DNA of 64,000 bases from Melanocharis versteri. Taxonomy: Eukaryota; Chordata; Aves; Passeriformes; Melanocharitidae. The DNA is taken from the NCBI GenBank assembly GCA_013397845.1, contig VZTG01007090.1:124001-188000 (forward strand), written 5' to 3'. Both the position numbers and the translations under genes were made by a program. Positions 1 to 15,300 of the stretch are shown in pieces; position 1 is the first letter of the stretch, and each line of letters opens with the position of its first letter. The notes under the pieces were generated by a model. That model had not been told where the DNA came from, did not search any database, and was given only the letters and a program-made list of their open reading frames with translations.

Positions 1-559
1 TAGAAACAGATTTATTTGCTTTATAGTTTGTATGAATTCTCTTTTTGTTGGAAAACAGTCACAGCATTGCTTTGTTTGCCTGAATGCAGATTTCTGTTTG
101 GGAACCACTGAAAAGCCAAAGAAAATCTTACATTCAGAAGTAAGATCGCTCAAGGAAATTGCTAGTTTGCAGTAATCCAGTAAAAATACAGAGCCAAAAG
201 TCCCATGTGAGTAATTGCCAGATTTTGGAATGATGCTGTTCAAGACTTGACAACCTACTGCCACCACAACTCTCTGTGTTAGGTTGGCTGCAATTATTTT
301 CCACCAAAATAAACAAAAAATGCAGCATGTGCTGGACTTCCTGCTTCACTATAACAGTACTGGGCACTATTCCTTGAGGATTTTGTGTCATTAACTATTT
401 TTTTCATCTGCTGTAACTTTTCCCCCTACTAAATATGTATTTCTGATTGTATCCATGTGAGATACATTAGTTAAGCATTTTCATTAGTATATTGGTGCTT
501 AGAAATGCCTTCTTGTGTTACAAGACTCAGTCAGTCAGTAAAGCTTCAACTCATCAAAG

Positions 560-649
560 CATTTAAGCCTGCACCTAACTCCAAGTATGCACCTAATCCC
601 ATTGATTTTAATGGGACTGCTTACTTGCTTAGTTAGGCATGCATTTAAA
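560..649. repeat. Palindromic interspersed fossil repeat
   Basis: Two arms (560-603 and 610-649) are imperfect reverse complements, meeting at the core cccattgattttaatggg. The left arm has gcacctaactccaagtatgc; the right arm reversed gives a close match with small gaps. This resembles an old palindromic element, likely a DNA-transposon derivative, that I recall as common in turtles, crocodilians and birds, but I cannot name the family with certainty. Confidence 0.6.
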
Positions 650-3600
650 AATCAAGGTCCATGTAAGCATTATTGTGCTCTTTGGCCTGGTCCCAAGCCC
701 TTAAAAAAGGGAAAAAGCCGAATGGAGAACAAATGTTCAGCAAAGCTGTAAGAAGGCACAGCAGCTTTCTAGGAAATATGCACAACATACTAAATAATTT
801 AACTATCTTTACAGACAGTCCCAACAATCAGAGTTAGCTAGCAATCCAGTTATTGACTTCTACCAAGATATTCTCAAACCTAAACTGATCACTTTTAGGA
901 ATAAAGTTGTTAGAAATCATAAGTAAAAGAAAAGCATGCAAGCATTTTGTCCAGGCATGTTTATGCAGCTTCTTACCAGTTACCCAGTTACTAAGGAATA
1001 CAATTGTCCAATGTTGCTAAGCACTGACACCTCCCTCACCTGTTATTGGGTTGAACTTTATATTAAATAGTTTTAGAACAATGTATACAAAGTCTAAATT
1101 TGGAATATAATTTCAACAAGGTGCACTGCTGTAATCAAGAATTCAGTCCTGCAGCTTAAACTTCTATAGCAAGTTAGACACAGAAAAACTTGAGGGCTGG
1201 AACACAATGCAGATGGTGAAACTGAGGACTCTTGACTGCTTCCCCTTTGTGTCACTCTTGTTCAAAAGAGAGTAGTGGCAAAGGCAGCTGCAGTTTCTAG
1301 TATATGAAAGTGGCAATGGTTTAATTCATATTATTAAGATTATTTAAAAATACATGAGGAGTGAGATTTTTCCAAGACTCATGAGTCCTCCTCATGCTTC
1401 CTAACAAACAGGGTAGATAAAGATAATAGGGCTCTGACAAAAACAAACCCAAAAGCTTTCTATTTCATAAAACTAGAATAATTATTTCTCTCTCAGAATG
1501 GCACTTAGACATGACAGTTCAAATACTAAACACCCAATAGATAAGATTTTTATGTGGTTTTATAAAATGGTTACCAGAAAGTTTAACATTAGAAGAACAA
1601 CTAAACAGAACACATTTTCTGAGGGATTAAGTTTCAGTTATACTTTGCTCAGTAAAGCTGCCTTGCAGGAGAAAACAAATAAGATGAACTCATTTTTTAA
1701 CAATGACTCATAGTGCAAAATAAGCCTGAAGCTTTTCCTAAGTACTGTTTTCACTAATATAACTCCAAAAACACAAGACTTTAAACTCCTAATACATTAG
1801 TTTCACAGAAAATGCATCACAGTTTTCTGTAATGGCTCCTGGAAAGTAAAGAAATATACACTGCTTTAAGTATCTGGTACAATTTAAAGGTTAAGCAACA
1901 ACAACTGGAAGCATACATTTTAAAAAGCCCTACACAAGAAGTCAAGCATTTTATAGTCCAGCAAGATGCAGTTAGTTAACACTGCTGTTTATGATCTCCT
2001 TTTGGACTGGTTTAATTGGTTCTATCCAGTATCTGGTCTCCATCAGCAAACAGTAGCAGTAAAGCATCCATGATGTATATCACAATGTACAAGTACTACT
2101 TGCAAAACAGTAACTTTTAAAAAAATGTCTTGCTCTCCTAGAAAATAGAAATTTAAGCTTTGTAAATATACCAGAGGCGGGGAACAAACCTACGAAAGCA
2201 ATTCCAAGCTCCAGTCCAGCCTCAGTAGCTGTACAAATTCATTAGTGTCCATAACAGAGGTGAACGACCTTGGAGCAGTCTAGAAGTCCACTGCAAACAT
2301 TCCAGAGTTCAGAAGTCATGTCCATCACACTGGGACTTTGTGTTGGCAAAGGGACTTAACAAACTTCAGGCACGTAAGATAAACTGCATCTGCCACATAC
2401 AGCCAACTCTAAACAAACAAATCTTGCAGTAATAAAATTTATTTGTTTTAATAAAATTCTATAGGCTGTAAAACAATATCCTCATGCAGGTAGGATTTCC
2501 ACAGGTCAAAGACTTTTCAGTCATGCCCCATTTCTTGAGATGTGAGCATAAACTGCAACAATCCCTTTAAAATGAAGCCTTGCCATGGTAGGAGACATTT
2601 ACAATTATGACAACTATTCTCCAGTCTTACAGAATACAGATATTTTAGGATGCTTCCATGCAGGCCACTGTACCTACTTAAGGGTCTAAATGCTGGGTAT
2701 TCAGACACTAATACAGTTTCAGTGCATATGTACTTCATCCATTCAGCACAACAACAACGAGATAACACTTCCTTATAATACTCAATGGTTGTGCAAGGCC
2801 ACCTGAATCTATTTTAAAAGTTGTTTCTTCCGTCTCAGCAAACACGGAGTTGAATATTTTAATATTAAGTCCCAAAAATTAGGGTCCAATTTGCTTGTGT
2901 TCACATTTCATTTAAATAAGCTTTAGTGAATGCCTATTCCCTCATATCTCTTGGTATTTCACATTCAGTCCTTCTACTATTTTACTACATAAAATAAAAC
3001 TTCTTTTTACGTGCACTGTTTATGAGAATTTTAAATCATGAAGCAACTACATAAATGTGAGGACTTCTATTTTTAAAAAAGTGGGAAAGGTTAGCCAAGT
3101 TCTTCTTCAGCTTTAGTCACATACACAACTGTAACAAAATGAGATCTGGTCGATCAACACAAACCCCAAAGAGATCTTCTGCAATGGCTATGGTAAATTC
3201 AGACATAGTGGTATTTGCATTTAAGTACTGGAAAGTATCGAAACCCAGAAATGCATTTCTACTTCACATAAAACACTAACTCTATGTGTGTATGGTACAT
3301 CTGGCTTGAATCACCCGAAGAAAAATATTCAGTAAGACAAAAATGTAGAACTTTTACCTCCAATTCAAGTGTTGATCAAAATTGGTTAATGTAGTCTCTA
3401 AAATAGAGAAATATATCTAAGCAATGTAGAATCACTAAAGTCAAATGCTGCCAGAAGCAGGGGGAAGGTGAGGCACACTCAAAAACCTACATTGAGTCAC
3501 ATCCTTTTTGAAGTCATGTAACATATACTAGCTAGTAATGCTCTCAGAAAAATTTCATGTATGTTTATTGCATTGAATTCAAAGGCATGAATAAAATTCA

Positions 3601-6326
3601 TTCATTTTTACTGGTAGCTCCAAGAAACACACTGTTTCTCCCTAAAATAATGCTGTCTTCAGCAGAGAGGCATCCATCACTCTAAAAATTTGCCTGCTTC
3701 CAAAGAAACTGTCAAGAAGGAAACAATTCGCCATTAAATGCATCCCAAAAGGAAAAAAAATAATAAAAACAACAACCAAAAAAAGATGCTTTTCCAGTGT
3801 TATCATTGTGTTGCCTGGAGTATTCTTATTGAAGGGACAACTTCCTCAGCAACAACAGAAAAGGTTTCCTGAATCTTGATGGACCAGCTGGAGAAATCAG
3901 AGGTACAAGCTGTCTTTCTGTTCTTCATAAGGTCACCATCTCAAGCTCCAGCACAGAAGTTAATGAAATGAATTGATTTTAGCCTAAAATAGCTTTCAGC
4001 AGCAATGAAATTGCTAAAAATTGATCAATTTGCTACAGAATTTGTTGAGATGCAGTCCTGGATTCTCTTCTAATAAGTATGTTTACTCAATTTTCCCCTA
4101 TCACCTACCTCTCTTCCTCAAGGGAACAGTGTCACTGCCTCTTGTTCCTGTTGTTTTGGATCATGAAGGCTCTCGAAAAAATTAAAAGAGCTATTCTAAA
4201 AGATTACCTTTTTTCAAAAGGTTGATTTCTTGTAGGAAACTTCATTTTTCAGTATGAGTAAAATCAATACTCAAGCTACAGCTAGTTACTGAAGTGTAAT
4301 GTTAATAGAGAGGAACAGAACTACAGGAATTGTATAACCCTTCACCCACAGCAAATGGAAGGCAAACCTATTATCTTGAGTCTCTAGCTGCAGCAATTTC
4401 AGGCTGCATTATTTCCTACTTGACATGAACAAGCATCATAGTCATAGGTGGTTACTGTTTTCTGGCTAATCTGCAATAATGCGGTCTCACATCCAGCCCT
4501 GAAGTACTTTCAAACCTGAGCAAATAGCTGTTGATTTAAAGCCATGTCTTCCTCAAGATATTTGCTGTACTGCACATACTGCACAGGTGTGTGAAACAAA
4601 CATTCCCTTCTCATACTACCCAAGCTGTGTAAGACTTCAAAGTCCCCCCCCATTTATCTCCTCCACAGAATGCTATTTCTTACCTGTGTGACTGCAAATC
4701 CATGGCAGAACTGTCTAGATTTGGTTCTGCTCTGAATATCATCAACAGATGCACCAAGTAAGTTACAGCTAAAGAATTCCAATTCTTCTTTTCATCATAC
4801 TTTCTGCTCTACTAAACTGGGTAAAACTGCGTGTGCTAAAGGGTACAAATCAGTCATACACATATAGTGGGAAACAGCCTTTTAGGAAAGCAAGACTATA
4901 TTCATTTATTGGAATCTTATATCAAGATGATGTTGAAGAAGCAGCATCTGCTTTGCAAGAACATGCATTTAACATCACAGGAGGAACTTAGTCCCCTTCA
5001 AAAATGTTCTGCTAAGCAATTCTTCCACTTTGCATTTTGTAAGATACCACCAAGGCACACTTGAAACATCTACAGAAATCCATTATACTTGTGTGTAAAG
5101 GCTCACACCCCTCTACAGAAAACAGCTTGGGATACAGGGAATAAACATGGACAGGAAGGAAAAGAAAGTGCCTCTGTCACAGAAAAGTTTGGGACTAGAA
5201 GACTGCTTTTAGTCACAACTAGTTTCATAAGTTGCTCTCTAGAATTCTGCAGATACTTTTCATATTTACACAGGAACCAAACTGATCTGCACATTCCCAC
5301 CTCTGTCACCACAGTTCCTTGTGTGTTCATGACCTTGATAAGAATAAGCCAGACTGCATATAAATAGCATCACCAACAGTCCAGTATCAGTAACTAACAA
5401 GTCTGACATTTCTGATTTCTGCAAGGTCAACAGCCTGGCACACAACAGTTATTACAATTATAGGCACAGCTCTAGTATGGAAATGAAAAGGCAATGTCTG
5501 TAAAAAATTTTTGTATTTTATAGAAGAAAACAGATTTTTGTTTCAAATTTATCTTTCCCTGTTATGAGATACATATATACGTATGTTTCTGATTTCCACT
5601 TCACAGGATTTGTAAAAACTACACACAAGCCAAGCTACACTAAAATACTCCCAGTGAACTATTAGGATCACTTGACTGTGGACACAACAACTTTAACCTT
5701 GGCCACGGTTTCAATTCATGAAATGCACTTGGATGCCACATTAAGCTGCTTCAGACTAGAAGCCAACAATGTCACGTGGCAAACATTACATTGATACATT
5801 TAAATGCACCATACTTTAAAAACAAAATCGGTCAAGTTTAATGCATGTGCTCAAGTAGGTTTTTATGGGAGGCTTTGAACAGATCAGGTGTCTGTGTTAC
5901 AGAGGGAACAAGAAGTTATTCACAAGCATTTTGATGACTCCACTGAGTAAGGTATAAATGCTCTTGTTCATAGACACCATATTGCCAGAACCCCTGAAAA
6001 CTGGATTGCTTCCTCATCAGCAAGAACATGGTATATTCCTGTGACTGCAGAGAAGCCTGTGGCCATAAAGAGGATTAAATATGTCAGTCTTATGTAATAC
6101 CATCACATTTCTGGTTTGTTCAAGTTTTGACGTTATTTCTGCAAATGGGAAAAATCTGTTGTTGCAATAATAAAATGTCTGAGACAATAGGGCACAGGCT
6201 TGCAAATCGATAGACTTTTCAAGAAGGTTTTGAGCTCACCTCACTGGTTTTGTGAAGTCTGAGCCACTAAGTGTATGATCTTGTTAGTTTGAGATTTCTC
6301 TCAACCAACATGGAAACTGGAAATTT

Positions 6327-6383
6327 ACATTAATTTAAATTATTTAATTAATATTATTAATTTAAATTATTGTAAATTAATGT
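6327..6383. repeat. AT-rich hairpin (inverted repeat)
   Basis: Perfect 11-bp arms, acattaattta at 6327-6337 and taaattaatgt at 6373-6383, flank an interior that is itself partly self-complementary (two taatttaaatta palindromes). The whole 57 bp is almost purely A and T, while its flanks are normal. It may be a tiny MITE remnant, a cruciform-prone site or simple sequence. Confidence 0.85.
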
Positions 6384-9300
6384 GACTCCACTCTCCAGGA
6401 GTTTAAAAGTCAGACACCCTGGCACCTGAGGAAAAAAGAAAGAGAACTGTAGAGGCAGTTTCAGTGTGAAGCCATATGAAAATCTGGCTGATTTCAGGTT
6501 CTGTTAAAAATTCTATTTCAACCAAGTTTGAACAAGCTCATTTTGATCTAGCTGTACACCATTTTCCAATCTCTAATCTTATTAAATTTCACAGACTGAG
6601 GTGGTACCAGATGGCATCCAGGATACTTTTTTCTTCTGAACTTTTGAGAAAAGCTCAAAACTCTTATGTGAAAACTTCACCAATGGGAAATTTAAACTGA
6701 AGGGAACTCGACATAGACTTCTGTGAAACTAAATTGTATCTTTTAAACGTCTTGTAAAACATTTTGTAAACACGAGCTGCTGCATCAAAATTCAAACTCT
6801 GGTCTCAGCAAAGGGTTAAAACTCAGATTCTTGCTCTCCCTGAGAATATTCTCCCACACCTTTGTTTCGCTGAAAGGGAAAACACAGCTTCCTGCAGATG
6901 AATATGATCAAAACATGCAGAAATTACACAAACCCCAGCTTGTTACAGTGAAGCACAACACTCTGCTGTTAATTCAGCCTTAAGTACATTTCACTACCAT
7001 TAGGACACGCAAATAATATTAATCCTATGAAACAAGGATTTGCACACATCATTCACATTTTGAGATGGAGAATCTGGGCATTAAAAGCACATTTGGGACA
7101 AAGATGCATCACATGGAAGAGCTGAGAACCAGTTCCCAGCAAGCCAGCCAAGGAAGGGAAGTCACAAAACTACTGGGCTCCACCTTGGTTAAAAAAATTG
7201 GTTCTTAACAGGGCTACAGAGTCCAAGAAGGAGTTTCTGGGTGCAGTTTGCACACTCAGCAGACACTCAGTGCCCTTGCACAATGCTAGACTAACAACAA
7301 CCAGAGGTTGAATTAAAAATCTAAGGTCCCACAGGAAATCCACTGCAGAACAGCCTGGCTACTTTGGCTGGAATAGGGATCTGCATCCACACCAGCTCAT
7401 AGAAGCAACCAAGCAGCCACTCTGCTTAGCCCAGGGACTCAGTCTCCTCGAGACAGTGACACAATGGCACCGTCCTAACTTGAGAGTTACAGCTTTTTCA
7501 CAGCTTTGGTCTAACACAGTAAGTCAATACTTCAAGCATATTTTAAAACAGAACAGCTCTTCAACTATTTGCTCTGGTTGCATCTATATCTGTGTGTGCA
7601 AGTGCTGCATAAAAAGAAAAACAGATGCATACACAGAACTAGAGTCTAATGTACTTTCTTCCCAAGGATTTATTTATTCATGTGACAAATTTGCCTATCC
7701 CAGTCTATCAAAATTGTAATCTTTGTTATAACAGAAGTGCCTAAAAACATACTGGATCTTTTCCAGGCTCTAAAGTAATATTATAATGTAGTTAAATGAA
7801 AACAAAGCCTAAATACTTAATTTCCTGAAGATTTCCAAGATTGCTGTTCCAGTTTCCTGACTAAATAATAGGTATTTTGGAATATTCTGTTACAGTTATT
7901 AGCATTTTCAATTTGCTCCTAAAAGTCATCAAAACAAAATTAAGCATTAACTTACTCTTCATCTCCTTAGTAAAAATCAGCTTAGGTGAGACAGCATTTT
8001 GCTGCACTATCACTGCTTTCTAAAAATTTCTCTATTTTCATTAAGACCTCTGGATTACTGGGTTGTGATAGTTTATTATAATTAACAAAGAAAAATTCCT
8101 AGTGCCTAAATTCTGAAGTTCCTGAAACGACTGAATTGTAATAAAATTTTCACCTAATCAGTGATTTATCAGTAGTAACAATAATTAAAATACTACCAAT
8201 ACTCACCTGTCACCAGATGGTATAAGAGTATAAGAGTATTGCAAAAAAAAAAGAGATGAACAAACCTTTAGCAATAAATACACTTCTATACTGTATTTCT
8301 AAGAACTCTGACTTTTAGATGAGGCCTGAAATATCACTATTCAACACAGCACAATTGCTAACACTTTGCTAGCACAAGGAAGCACAACTGCAAACAAAGA
8401 AAAAACCTGATCTCCAGACCACAGACATCATGGGAGGCAGCATGGATTGAAAGTGACAGAGAAAGTAACAAAACAAATCAAATTAAAATGAAATACTAAT
8501 TCCATTTATTGTTTCAATTATTGTTTTAGCACTCACCTCATAAATCCTCACACATGCAAGCCTTTATTTTTCCTCACAAATGTTCATAAATAGCCCCCCT
8601 TCATGACCCCACCTGCCATGAGAACATATCAATCTGCTAATAATCTTTCTCTAGCATACATATGTCTTTTTTTAAAATGTATAATAACTTTAAGTTTTAC
8701 TGCACATTCCAACTCTACTGCCGGTTAAATTCTAGTAACAGACACCATGCAAGCAAGCAGAAAGAAAGTACACGACCGAAGGAGAATTCTCATTAAATAT
8801 GTGATACCATACAAGCTTGCTCTAATACTGTACAATTCTTTTTTTATTCCGTTTGCTTTTCTTTCATCTATCATGATAAAATAATTCGTGACTGTTTACA
8901 GTGACAGTCTTCTAGTATAAACATTAGCAGACAACAATAAATTCAAGAACAGTTTCTTCGTTTTTATTTTTGTGCATGACATAACACCCCCCTGCAGTAA
9001 GCGAGTTCCCCTTTCCAGGATTTTCCTGGGACAATGGTACAAAACTGATGCTGCCCACTCAGGGCCTCTTCTGCCATAGAACACATAGACAATAAGCCAA
9101 ACTCAGATGCTCCTGTGTTAATACCTGTCTGAGGGGACCTGGTGGCAATCTCTTCTTTCAGGCATCTAACCAAGGTGCCAGGATCTTTTTAAGCATTCTG
9201 CAGAGAGGAATCTATAAGCCCTTTTTGGGAGTCCCAAGCTAATCACCACAATGAGATGCTGGAAGTCAAATGGCTTGAACATTTCTAGCATTGAGAAAGT

Positions 9301-12300
9301 TAGGGAATTCAGCCAATTAACAGCGAAAGGTATCATTTATACTTCAGGAATAACTGCGAAGTTTTCACCCCTCTTCTAAATAGGGGAACAAGAATGAACA
9401 CTTATGCAGCCAGTCCCCTTCTTAATAATTTTCTCCCCACTGCTTGCTTGTCCAGGTGTTTAACAGATCCCTTAAATGTGAGTTTCAGAATGTTAATTCT
9501 GCTGCACCCCTCTTTGTTTCTTTACAATAAAATCTAAATTACTTTTGTTTCCTTTTGCTATTTAACCTCAGAAGAGGGATCCTGCACTAGCTACATGACT
9601 CTCTTTTACAACTGCTTTCCCATACATTCATTGAAATCAAATGTATTTCAACTGGTTGAAATTTCTTGGTTTTTTTCTTTTTTCTTTGAACTGCTGTAAT
9701 GTAACACAAAACAGGTTTGGTTCTATTAGTTACTTAAAAGGCATTAACTATAACTCAGTAATTTCTGCATAAGAGACATGACATCAAACCCTTCACCTCA
9801 ACCATGATACAGAGTACACAGCTCTTCATTGGTTTCCTCTTTTGTGAATGCAGGACAGTGCTGCAATCTATCTTACTATGGGCTACCATAGCTTGTTTTG
9901 TTGGAGTGCATTCATGAATACTTTGGCAAGAGACTGAGAAAAACGAATAGCTGAGATCACATCTATTTTGTATTTTTATCCAAACTCCTTTTTTCTTGTC
10001 TACACTTAATTTCCCCATCACAGAAACCCAGGATTTCAGAAGCAAAAGCAGTGATCATGAGTTCAGGTTTGTTTGTGTACAACCACATGAAGGGACTGGT
10101 GTGTTACTGAATGTTCCTTCATAAACGCTCCCAGCATCCTTTTATACCACTGTACCACAGGACTTTATCTTGTTTCTCTAAAACTAAGCTGGAGCGATCA
10201 TTTGATTATTCTAACCTATGGAATAATTAATTTTTCATAAACAAACCCATTTTTGCTTTCAACCTGATATACATCAAACTGTTTAATCAGGGAAAAAATC
10301 AAAGCCCAACAACATAAAATATTTTATTTTCTACTCCATTGCTATCCCCAGCATTCTTGAAAATTTTAGATTTTTTTAGATTTACTTTGGATTTGTTTTA
10401 AATACATCATTTTCAAACTAGTTCAAAGAGAAGTGTACCTCAAGTATAATAAAATTCCCTAATTGCATCACTTAATCATTAGAGATAACAGCATATGCTT
10501 TCAGAACAACTTCTGTAGTGATACGCTAAAAGCTGGGATGTGTTTTCTAACACTGTCAGCCAATCTATGAAGACAAAGGCGTACTGCAGATAAGGATCAC
10601 ATTCTACCTTTCTATAAAGATATCCAAATCTGAAAAATAATTGTTTAAAAACTGCAGAAATAAGAACAAAATAAAGGTCCACAAAACTCCCTTACTTTGC
10701 TGTATCTCAAGCTGCTTCTGATAGGCAGGTTAGACATTACTGACCATATTTACAGGAGAACAGAGACAGAGAGAGAATCAGAATCTGGATTAGCCATTCT
10801 ATGCCACACTTCAGCACCTACTTTTGCTTCAAACTGAAGCAAAACACATGTTTTCCAAGCTACATGCTATGCAGCACATTGAAAAGCAGTTAAAAATATT
10901 TTAGAATGAAGATAATTGGTAATACCATTTTAGGTTGGTTTGGGTTTTGTTTGGTGTTTTTTTAAATGTTAAATGCCATTGTAAGCAACATCTGATCCTG
11001 ATAACACCTGTTTTAGTGGGTCATTTATTGCAAAACTAAAAATGCAGAACTATAGATTCAGAGAGCAGCTCCACGGAAGAGTGAGGAGCTCCATCTTTGG
11101 ATTATGAGGTCTTTTTCAGGACAAGAGGCTGCTAGACAATGGGAAAAGAACAAATAGACAGATCCAGTGCTTAGTCATTTTGTTTGAACTTGAATATTTG
11201 CTACTCACAACCAGCTATCACCAGATTTCACATCAGTTCAAAGGCAGCAAAGTTATCCTTTCACTGTTTTTACATGCAGTGGTTGCCCCTCCTGTGTATC
11301 AGGTATCAGAAATGAGTTAGGTCATGGTCAAAGATCATACGCCAAAAAATTTTAGTGTTGCTTTATAAATGGAAGAAGGATAAAAGACTTTATAGAGAGT
11401 GAGGTCAAGAAATTTCACAGAGGTTCACTCTGTAAAACATTTAACAAAAACTATTCAAACAAAGGAAAGAAGTGACAACAAGCAGTTATTTCTTAGCTCC
11501 CAGGAACCTGTTTCTTCCATTAACAACTTATTAATGCCCAGCAGGTGTTTCCCCATGCACAGCTTGGCATTAGCAAGTCATTATGAAGAGAAACAACGGA
11601 GGGTCCTATTTCCAACAGCCAAGAAATTACAATGGTATCTATGAAAAAGCAGAAAGAAGGAGAGCATGTTCTACTGTAACCATAGTTTTTCACATTTATG
11701 GTGTATTTTAGAGAACAACCATTTTTCCTGAAAAGAAAAAGCCTTCAACAGAGGCTACATACACAATATGAGCCTCTTTAAATGCATCCCACCTAATCTG
11801 TAAGAAAGGTCTTGAGCTCAAACCAATGTGCCTTCAGCAACTATTGATAAAAAACCGAACAAAACAGTAAGACAAAAGCAAGCCTTGAATATGAACAAAC
11901 AAAAGATTTAATTTTCTTTTGATTCTACAATGCATTTCAGCATCTGAATGCCATGGGCTCCATGATCTGGTTTTCCACTTTCACAGAGCATATCCTCTGT
12001 GCAATCATACCCTGGGCAAAGCCTTGGTGACAATTCTCAGCAGAATGCACCTTCTCAACACGCCCATGGTATAAACTATGTAAGCCATTCACTGTTTCAA
12101 GGCCAACTTTCAGGGCAAGATCCAGCACCTAGAAACAGTTCCTGACATTGGTCGTTCTCAAATACAAACAATACTTGACACACTTGTCACTCACCCTTGT
12201 GCTCCCCAGTAGCAAACAGCAATGCTAACAGCAAAGAACTGAGAGCCAGAGCACGCCCCTGGTGCACAGACCATGGCTCATTGGGTACAGTTTCTCAGGC

Positions 12301-15300
12301 TGCTTCCAAATGCTTTCAATCTCATGACAGAAAGCTTTACAAAGCTCCTGTTCAGTGAAGAATACACCCCCCTCCAATACAACCAAGCAAGACGAACAAG
12401 CAACCACACCCATTTTCTGTAAATCAGGTGAAGGAGAGGTATAGTACCTATGTGCCATTGCTTCTGCTTTACTAATCTAGAAATCAGGTTCTTTGAGCAG
12501 TGATTAAAAAGAACATAGTAATGCCAAAGGAAAAAGGAGAAAAGCTTCACAGAAACTAGCACTGTACAGAGTACTCACTCAGAAAAACCTGCTAAGTAAA
12601 CCCAAGAGGACAGAAAAAGGAGGAAAGTCTGGCTCCAATTTTAAGAAAGCACACAGAGAAAAACTCCAAATACACCCCAGACCTTCTTTCAATGTAAGCA
12701 ACCAATAATGCACAGGTAAGTTGAGATTCCGACAGAAAACAGCTTCTATAACCTTACAAGAACATAGGACTACTCTATATTCCAACACGCATCAGTTGAG
12801 AGAATGACCCTAATTTATTGAAAGTACACACTTATCATCATCCTGATCTGTCACTCTGATCCTACAGCCATTAAAAGTTCCCAAAGTTAAAACAATGTCA
12901 CCTGTAGTTCTCGTACTGGGACACTAGCACACACCAGCACAGCTCCAAATAGGAGCTCCTTGCCTCATCATGTTTTTCTGATGGAGATTCAGCATAGTTG
13001 GCTATGCTTCCTATAGCTGACACAAGTTACCTCCCCAGAAAGTTTGCAAGGTTTTCTATATCTGATGCACTCTTTTTTGTTTTTAAGCAAGTAAAATCTC
13101 TATTACCAATCATTTTGCATTGAAGTTACTTGTAGTGTGCATTTTAAAACTGCTTAGATGTTTTTCAATTAACTTCAGAAGTCAACTGGAAGATGAGAAC
13201 AAACTACAATGCAAGAGAAAATGTAATATAAAAATCAGGAGACAGAAAATACTTGTTTCAGGCACCTTTAAGAGGTATCTACAGTTCCCACCCAAACAGA
13301 ATTTTGGGTGAAATGCTAAATGATCCTTTTGTAAAGCGCGCCCCCGCGTGGTAACCAACATCTCTGCAAAACCAATTGGCTTCACAGCTCCCAAAGAACT
13401 CTGTCTCCAAAACTACCTTGAGTCGGTGCTCGGACCTGCCCAGGTACTGGGAAGACTTCTGCTAGTGGGAGTGTCCTAGACACGTGCGAAAACACATGCA
13501 ACATGCTGCCCTAGAGGTACATTTCCTAAACTGTGGGCAAGGTCAGAGTTATTAAGAACATTCTTTTCTCATAGCTTGTTTATTAAAGTCTCCTCAGTAT
13601 GCTCCCTGCATTTTTCTTCTAAGCTGAAATTACTGGGTAGGACCAACCCACTGTCTCCAGAAGAAATTTAAAGATACACTCATTTCACAAAAAGGAAGAA
13701 AAAAAATCTTGAAGGAAGAAAACAGACACTTCTGACTAAATAACAAGTTGAAGGAAGTCTCATTGGCAGTCACTCTTTAATTTAATAGCACTGTCAAAAT
13801 GTAGGGTTAGAAGAGGAGTAGCAAATGTATTTAAAAAAACAGCACATACTCAATAATACTGAAACCTATTCAAAGCATATGTATTAGCAATAACCAGCTG
13901 TGGCACTAAATAAAAACTATTAAAAAAAACAAGTGGACCTCAATAGCACTGTCAATGAAAACACTGACAAAATCCATCAGAAATAATATTGTTCAAGTGT
14001 GCAGAAAACTAAACTTACACAGATATAATGCAACTGATTATCAAGATCATTGTTCTACTTCTTTCTTCTGCATAGGTAGAATATCACTTCATTCTTCTTA
14101 CTTTGCTTAGTTTTATTTTTAAAGTATTTAATTCATGTAAGAAGTTTTAATTTCATTAGGATTGAGTCAAGTCTAGACCAGGAAGCACACAATCTTTTCA
14201 ATGACAAGTGAGCTTTATTTGTAGTACTTGCATTATTATATTTGCCAGTTATTACAATGTCACAGACTGACAATATGTTCTTACAATTAAATATCCTAAT
14301 TTGTTGGGCTTTTTCACTTTAAGTTTTTTTAAAGGACTATTTCATCTCATATATCATATTCTTTATTATATTTCTGAGTCATTTTTATTATAGCAGTATT
14401 TTCCATCTTTTTTTTCTCCTAAGAATGAGGTAAGCTGAAAATACTAACCAAGATCAATAGTCCTGGGAACAAAATAGATAATGGTTTGTAACACAAGGAT
14501 GTTATTGTTCTGGTAATGCAAAAAAATGTCCAACAGAGGGTGATAGAGACCATAAATTTGTTAAGACACGACTCAATTATCAGTTTTTTGAGTCACAGAT
14601 CAGAACTGCAATTAAAACAAATTTCTGGCCCCTTCTGAATTGGTTTGAGACCATGGAAAGCTTTAAAGCACAATCAACTTCACCCAGATCTATCATGTAC
14701 AAAGGAAATTCAAAGCTATAGCTTTACTTGCACTAAGAAACACAGAACAGAAACAAACATGGCATTGTCCAGATGTGCACAAGCAAGAGGAATCGGGATA
14801 TGCAGAGGACAAGGTTGTATTCACCAGTGATTTCCCCTGGCAAACCAACTATTTAAACGGAACTTGACCTTTCACTATTTGAGTTCATGAGTGACATCCT
14901 AGCCAGTTCTGCATCTTTTGCCAACATATATAAGAAACATCAGCCAAGCGTCAAATGCCCCTTGCTAGGAATTTATTTCTTTCACTAACCTTACTTGAAA
15001 GATTACAAACTTTTTTTTTAACACTGTAACATTTTGTTTAAAATTGCTACCATCTTGCTGAAAGTCTGTTTATTCATTGCAAAGGGAATCAACGCAGCAG
15101 ACTGCAAAAAGTCAACACAGCAGCTCCTTCTAAACCCATGAAAAGTAACCACTCAAGTGTTTTCTAAGAGAACATCACTGCTGAGTAAATGGAGAGCCTG
15201 AGGCAAAAACAGAGTAAGACCTGAGGCAAACGGGGCCCAACCAGAAAAGTTAGACTACAAGCAGCTATAAAGCAATCAAAATAAATCATTCTGTTGAAGA

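Noticed and set aside
11937..12416. Two minus-strand open segments with good acceptors (before 12416 and 12128) and a strong donor AAGG|GTGAGT at 12195, resembling a two-exon gene
   Set aside because: The implied intron (about 66 bp) is near or below the usual vertebrate minimum, the first frame stops before the donor, and I recognise no protein family. Most likely chance splice words in an intron.
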